Source: Diadema setosum
Lineage: Eukaryota; Echinodermata; Echinoidea; Diadematoida; Diadematidae
Assembly (NCBI GenBank): GCA_033980235.1
Contig: CM067066.1
Coordinates: forward strand, 41,105,977 to 41,169,976
DNA: 64,000 nucleotides
Reading direction: 5' to 3'
Shown here: one piece after another, positions 60,683 to 64,000 of the stretch
Position numbering within the stretch: position 1 is the first letter of the stretch
How the letters are laid out: each line of letters begins with the position of its first letter
Position numbers and translations under genes: made by a program
Notes under the pieces: model-generated
Databases searched by the model: none
What the model saw: the letters and a program-made list of their open reading frames with translations, nothing else
What the model was told of the DNA's origin: nothing

Positions 60683-61584
60683 CGACTGACGCGGAGTGAC
60701 TCTACTTCATGAATATTCGCTTGTTATTTCCAGTAAAAGAACTTGTGTCGTTCTACATTGGTCTGCATAGTTGCCAATTTCATTATGAATAATTACATTG
60801 TGAGATATGTGAACTTCTAAAATTGCGAGGAAAGCTGGTGACTTTGCAATGGGTCAACATGGCAATGGGAATATATACTCATCCACTACTTTAGTATGTG
60901 AATATAAAGATTCTTTTCTGTGAGTCATTTCGTCTGATCGCAACATTTAATAGTGTCATAACCAATGAGTATCATCCTTGTTGTTGGTGATGTTCATGGA
61001 AAAAACAAACAAACAAACAAACAAACCATGAATTGGATCCTATTGAAAATAATTTGCCCAAGACAAGACTGGTATCAAATTAAGCGCTATCATAAACAGC
61101 TCAAACTTTGTTATTACGTAAACTTATAATAATCACCGTTGTTTTCATCGTTATAAAGAGTATACAAATGCGTTTCTTAATCCTTTTTACAGACCATTTC
61201 ACATTCCGAAAATAAAGGTGAACGTTTTCAAATCTTATTTTTGAGAAAAAATTACACGCTCCGTCATCTTGCAACAAAAAAAAATTATATCTCAGAAATA
61301 TATTTTCAAGGCAAATGCCTATCATCAGTCTTCTGGAGGAACAAGGTCACGTGCTCTTTCGACATCCTAGATGTATGAATCTAGTGAAATTATTTCCTGT
61401 CACACACACAGGTTTTTGGTCCCCCCCCCCCCCGTTGTATCACTGAACTACTGTACACTGTAATGCAAATTGTGTATCACAAACTGCTGCAAAGTGTTCA
61501 CCTAGAATACAGTCATGTATAGACATACATATACACTGTACATAACAGGCATTTATATATAGAAAGGCATTATTGTTGTGTTTT

Positions 61585-61642
61585 GGGCCCCGATGAAAAC
61601 CAGCCAATGCTGACTTGGGCCACCCTTTTTAAAGATGTGAAA
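61585..61642 (+). repeat. Second copy of the LINE 3' end word, without tail
   Basis: About 55 bp matching 60608-60662 (CCCCGATGAAAACCAGCCAA ... AAAGATGTGAAA) in the same orientation, then unrelated sequence. Confidence 0.8.
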
Positions 61643-62041
61643 CCTCAAGTGTATATCCGCGGGTCTCCATATAGCATACACTATTATACAGCGCTCACCT
61701 GAAGCAGCGCACTTCGCTTAATGGCAGTCATCCGAGGCAAGTTTATGTACAGGTAACAACAAAATTATTCTTACCCCCTGGGACATTTTTAATTTTGAGC
61801 AGATTTCTTACAAGTAAAGGATAGAGTGACAGTGATTGGGTGTTATACAATGTATCTCAACATTTCTATTGTTATGCAAATGAGGTGAAACTGGAATTAA
61901 TGTCAATTTATAGAGGACGAATAAGAGTACAAAGTTAACACCCAATCACCATCACTCCATCCTTCACATGTAAGAAATCTGCTCAAAACTATATTTCTCA
62001 GGGGTATGAATAATTTTGTTGTTAACTGTCTATGTTGTTAA

Positions 62042-62605
62042 AGGACAAGTCCACCTTCATATACATAAGGATTGAGAGACTGCAGCAATATTAGTAGAAC
62101 ACATCAGTGAAAGTTTGAGGAAAATTGGACAATCCGTTCAAAAGTTACGAATATTTTAAGTATCTGCGCAGTCACTGCTGGAAGAGAAGACTACTACAGT
62201 GTACATGTATGTCACATGCGTACAACTATATAAGGAAAATAAAAAGAGAATTTCACAAAACTGTACTTTTTGAATAAAGTGCACATTTCTTCGACTTGCT
62301 ACTGACGTATGTTAAGGGTAATATTATTCCCCCTGCCTTCTGAAAGAGAGAAGTCGAGCGTTCTTTTGTTATGCGAGAAAAATGGAAATACATGTTGAAT
62401 TTTCTTTATTCTTTCTTTATATCGTAGTACTCATGTGACATCACAAGGTATAGTAGTCTTTTCATCCAGCCGCGACTGAGCAGAAACTTCAAAAATTCAT
62501 AACTTTTGAACGGATTGTCCGATTTTGCTCAAACTCTCACTGCTGTGTTCTACTAATATTGCTGCATTCACTCAACCCACATGTCTATGAAGGTGAACTT
62601 GTCCT
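62042..62605. mobile_element. TTAA fold-back MITE, family A copy 2 (564 bp)
   Basis: Left AGGACAAGTCCACCTTCATA and right GAAGGTGAACTTGTCCT, with TTAA at 62038-62041 and 62606-62609. Same arms as 49003-49570, and nearly the same length. Confidence 0.9.
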
Positions 62606-62609
62606 TTAA

Positions 62610-63270
62610 CTGTATATAAAAATCTTAAGATTCAGGGATTGCTGCATGTCCCTTCTGGAACAGCTAACCATCCCTTGGGCGGGCCCGCTGGGGCGCCACC
62701 ACCAGCAAATTTTGTACAAAAAAAAGAAAAGAAATACAGTAAATAAAAAAACCTACAGCCCCCGCCACCCACTGACAATTCCTCTGTATACGTTAATTTT
62801 GGTCAATTCCACCTGCCAGTATCCAAGAAAACGATGAAAATGTCAAATTATGAAAATTAGTTGCGCTCCACCCTTTAGCGCTCTAACCCCTCTGAACTTT
62901 TGAACTTTCTCTACGTGATTCGATATTCTTTCTGCACTCCCCCTTGCATTTCAATTCTATAAGACATTATTTACCATTTGCAGATGAAACAAAAACCAAG
63001 CTTCAGTGCTTCAAAATAGTTCTACAATGTCAATTATAATTATAAAAAAAAAATGTAAAAACGTTAATCAGTATATAGACATAGTCAGTGTTAAATATTG
63101 TTAAAATAACACAATGTAAACGATAGTTATAATAAAAGGAAATATCGCTTCCGAATAGTGTTTTACAGGTACATCACTCTATCTGCGAATTTCACAACCG
63201 ACAAAAAATGAATTGATTATGCTATAATGCCACAAAAGTATGAGAACATAGTACAGTAGTAATCTTCAGC
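62610..63270. other. Nothing recognised, one G/C element scrap
   Basis: CGGGCCCGCTGGGGCGCCAC at about 62680 resembles ends of G/C-run elements. The rest is AT-rich. Confidence 0.4.
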
Positions 63271-63534
63271 AGTCATCCATTCGACCTTGGAGAAAGTACA
63301 GAGGAGGCGACAGTGCCGCAAAGGTTATCAATTGTATTCGATAAAGTTCGGATTCCCGCAGTCATTGAATTACCGATGAATGGCTCACTAATGAGGAGTC
63401 TAGCAGAGACCAGCAATGGGGCGACAGTAAACACTCAGAATGACCCATCAACTGTGCCGCATAACGTCTCCTCGAGCAATAGTCGAGATAGACAAGAGCG
63501 GGATCGAACCACAGAAATCCCTCGCAAGTTCTAA
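63268..63534 (+). CDS. Possible coding exon (C-terminal), unrecognised
   Basis: An open segment follows a possible acceptor (AATCTTCAG at about 63262-63270). It reads SHPFDLGESTEEATVPQRLS, then IVFDKVRIPAVIELPMNGSL, then a polar, Ser/Asn/Arg-rich stretch to a TAA at 63532-63534. Base composition is more balanced than the surrounding AT-rich DNA, which favours coding, and there is no repeat signature. No domain is recognised and the upstream exon is unknown. It could be a chance frame. Confidence 0.3.
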   Translation, partial: SSHPFDLGESTEEATVPQRLSIVFDKVRIPAVIELPMNGSLMRSLAETSNGATVNTQNDPSTVPHNVSSSNSRDRQERDRTTEIPRKF

Positions 63535-64000
63535 AACTTAGCTGGACTTTGCAAAAACAGGTGGATGAAAATGTTAATGTATAGAAATCTGACCTACAAT
63601 GTAGGCCCTATCAATGCCAATGATATATAGACAATCATGCATCGGTAGCTTCCGAAAAACTTTACAGGTTATCGACACGAACGAAAGGACCTTCAAAAAG
63701 CAATTCACGGTTTTGGCACGCATGTGTTCATTCGTTCGCATTCCCCCCCTTCGTTTAATTGAGTTACCTCAATTCACAATATTACTGTATGTTTTTTTTT
63801 TTTTCAAATTCAAAAGATGCTGTTACCATGGCAACACATTGCTATTTAAAAGACACTATCAAAAGACGATCCTCTCACATCTACACATGTCACAAGTACA
63901 AGGCTTCGAGTAAAATGGTAAAAAATTGAGGGAGTTAGCTTCGTCCGCAATATGTTTGCACGTACTTTATCAAAATAATACTGTAACCATAACTAATGCG
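63535..64000. other. Right edge, nothing recognised
   Basis: AT-rich, with a T-run at about 63791-63804. The missing 5' SLC7 exons were looked for here on the minus strand and not found. Confidence 0.4.

Overview
The window is metazoan nuclear DNA. Two genes are split into short exons with GT/AG introns, and they sit among non-LTR retrotransposons, short fold-back DNA elements, satellites and microsatellites. The protein families, the repeat style (CAGTGGCG-type elements with G/C runs, TTAA fold-backs, tRNA-derived SINE) and the AT-rich background suggest a marine invertebrate deuterostome. An echinoderm such as a sea urchin is my best guess, and that is inference. I see no prokaryotic operon, CRISPR array, rRNA gene or viral genome.

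Gene 1, + strand, 5647 to about 11001: the 3' part of a classical aquaporin. An 81-nt exon carries the second NPA box, and the next exon carries the last helix and a tail ending in a PDZ-type motif. A phase-0 donor inside that exon, a 99-nt open exon at 6924 and a terminal exon at 10972 could give an alternative longer tail, also ending in a PDZ-type motif. The 5' exons are not recognised and probably lie left of the window.

Gene 2, - strand, 49719 to 24880: an SLC7 amino-acid transporter light chain closest to LAT2/Asc-1 (SLC7A8/SLC7A10). Nine exons join in perfect phase, giving about 328 codons from around TM4 to the stop. The N-terminal exons, including the GSGIF region, were not found and may lie beyond 64000. 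Its introns hold most of the mobile DNA in the window.

Repeats from left to right: a 262-bp satellite (1-745); a decayed LINE with a second LINE 3' end nested in it (2.0-4.56 kb); a 294-bp hairpin element (4.7-5.0 kb); a tRNA-headed SINE (9.64-9.88 kb); a 700-bp dispersed repeat (11.6-12.5 and 26.5-27.3 kb); a satellite of about 168 bp with dimeric higher-order structure (14.1-16.05 kb); TTAA fold-back elements (17.6, 25.2, 28.6, 36.5, 49.0, 55.6 and 62.0 kb); a GC-extreme 601-bp inverted-repeat family (19.3, 42.3 and 58.5 kb); a 157-bp tandem repeat rich in nuclear-receptor-like DR1 motifs, broken up by nested insertions (33.4-37.9 kb); LINE 3' ends (43.2, 60.4 and 61.6 kb); a 5'-truncated L1/Tx1-type LINE with poly(A) and a target duplication (44.7-46.5 kb); a minisatellite with an inverted block (48.06-48.96 kb); a young 223-bp tandem array (50.4-51.3 kb); and a CpG-rich element of about 1.2 kb with terminal inverted repeats (53.2-54.4 kb).

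No new multi-gene system is evident. The best leads are the alternative aquaporin C-termini, the GC-rich 601-bp family, the TTAA fold-back families and the nested DR1-bearing repeats.
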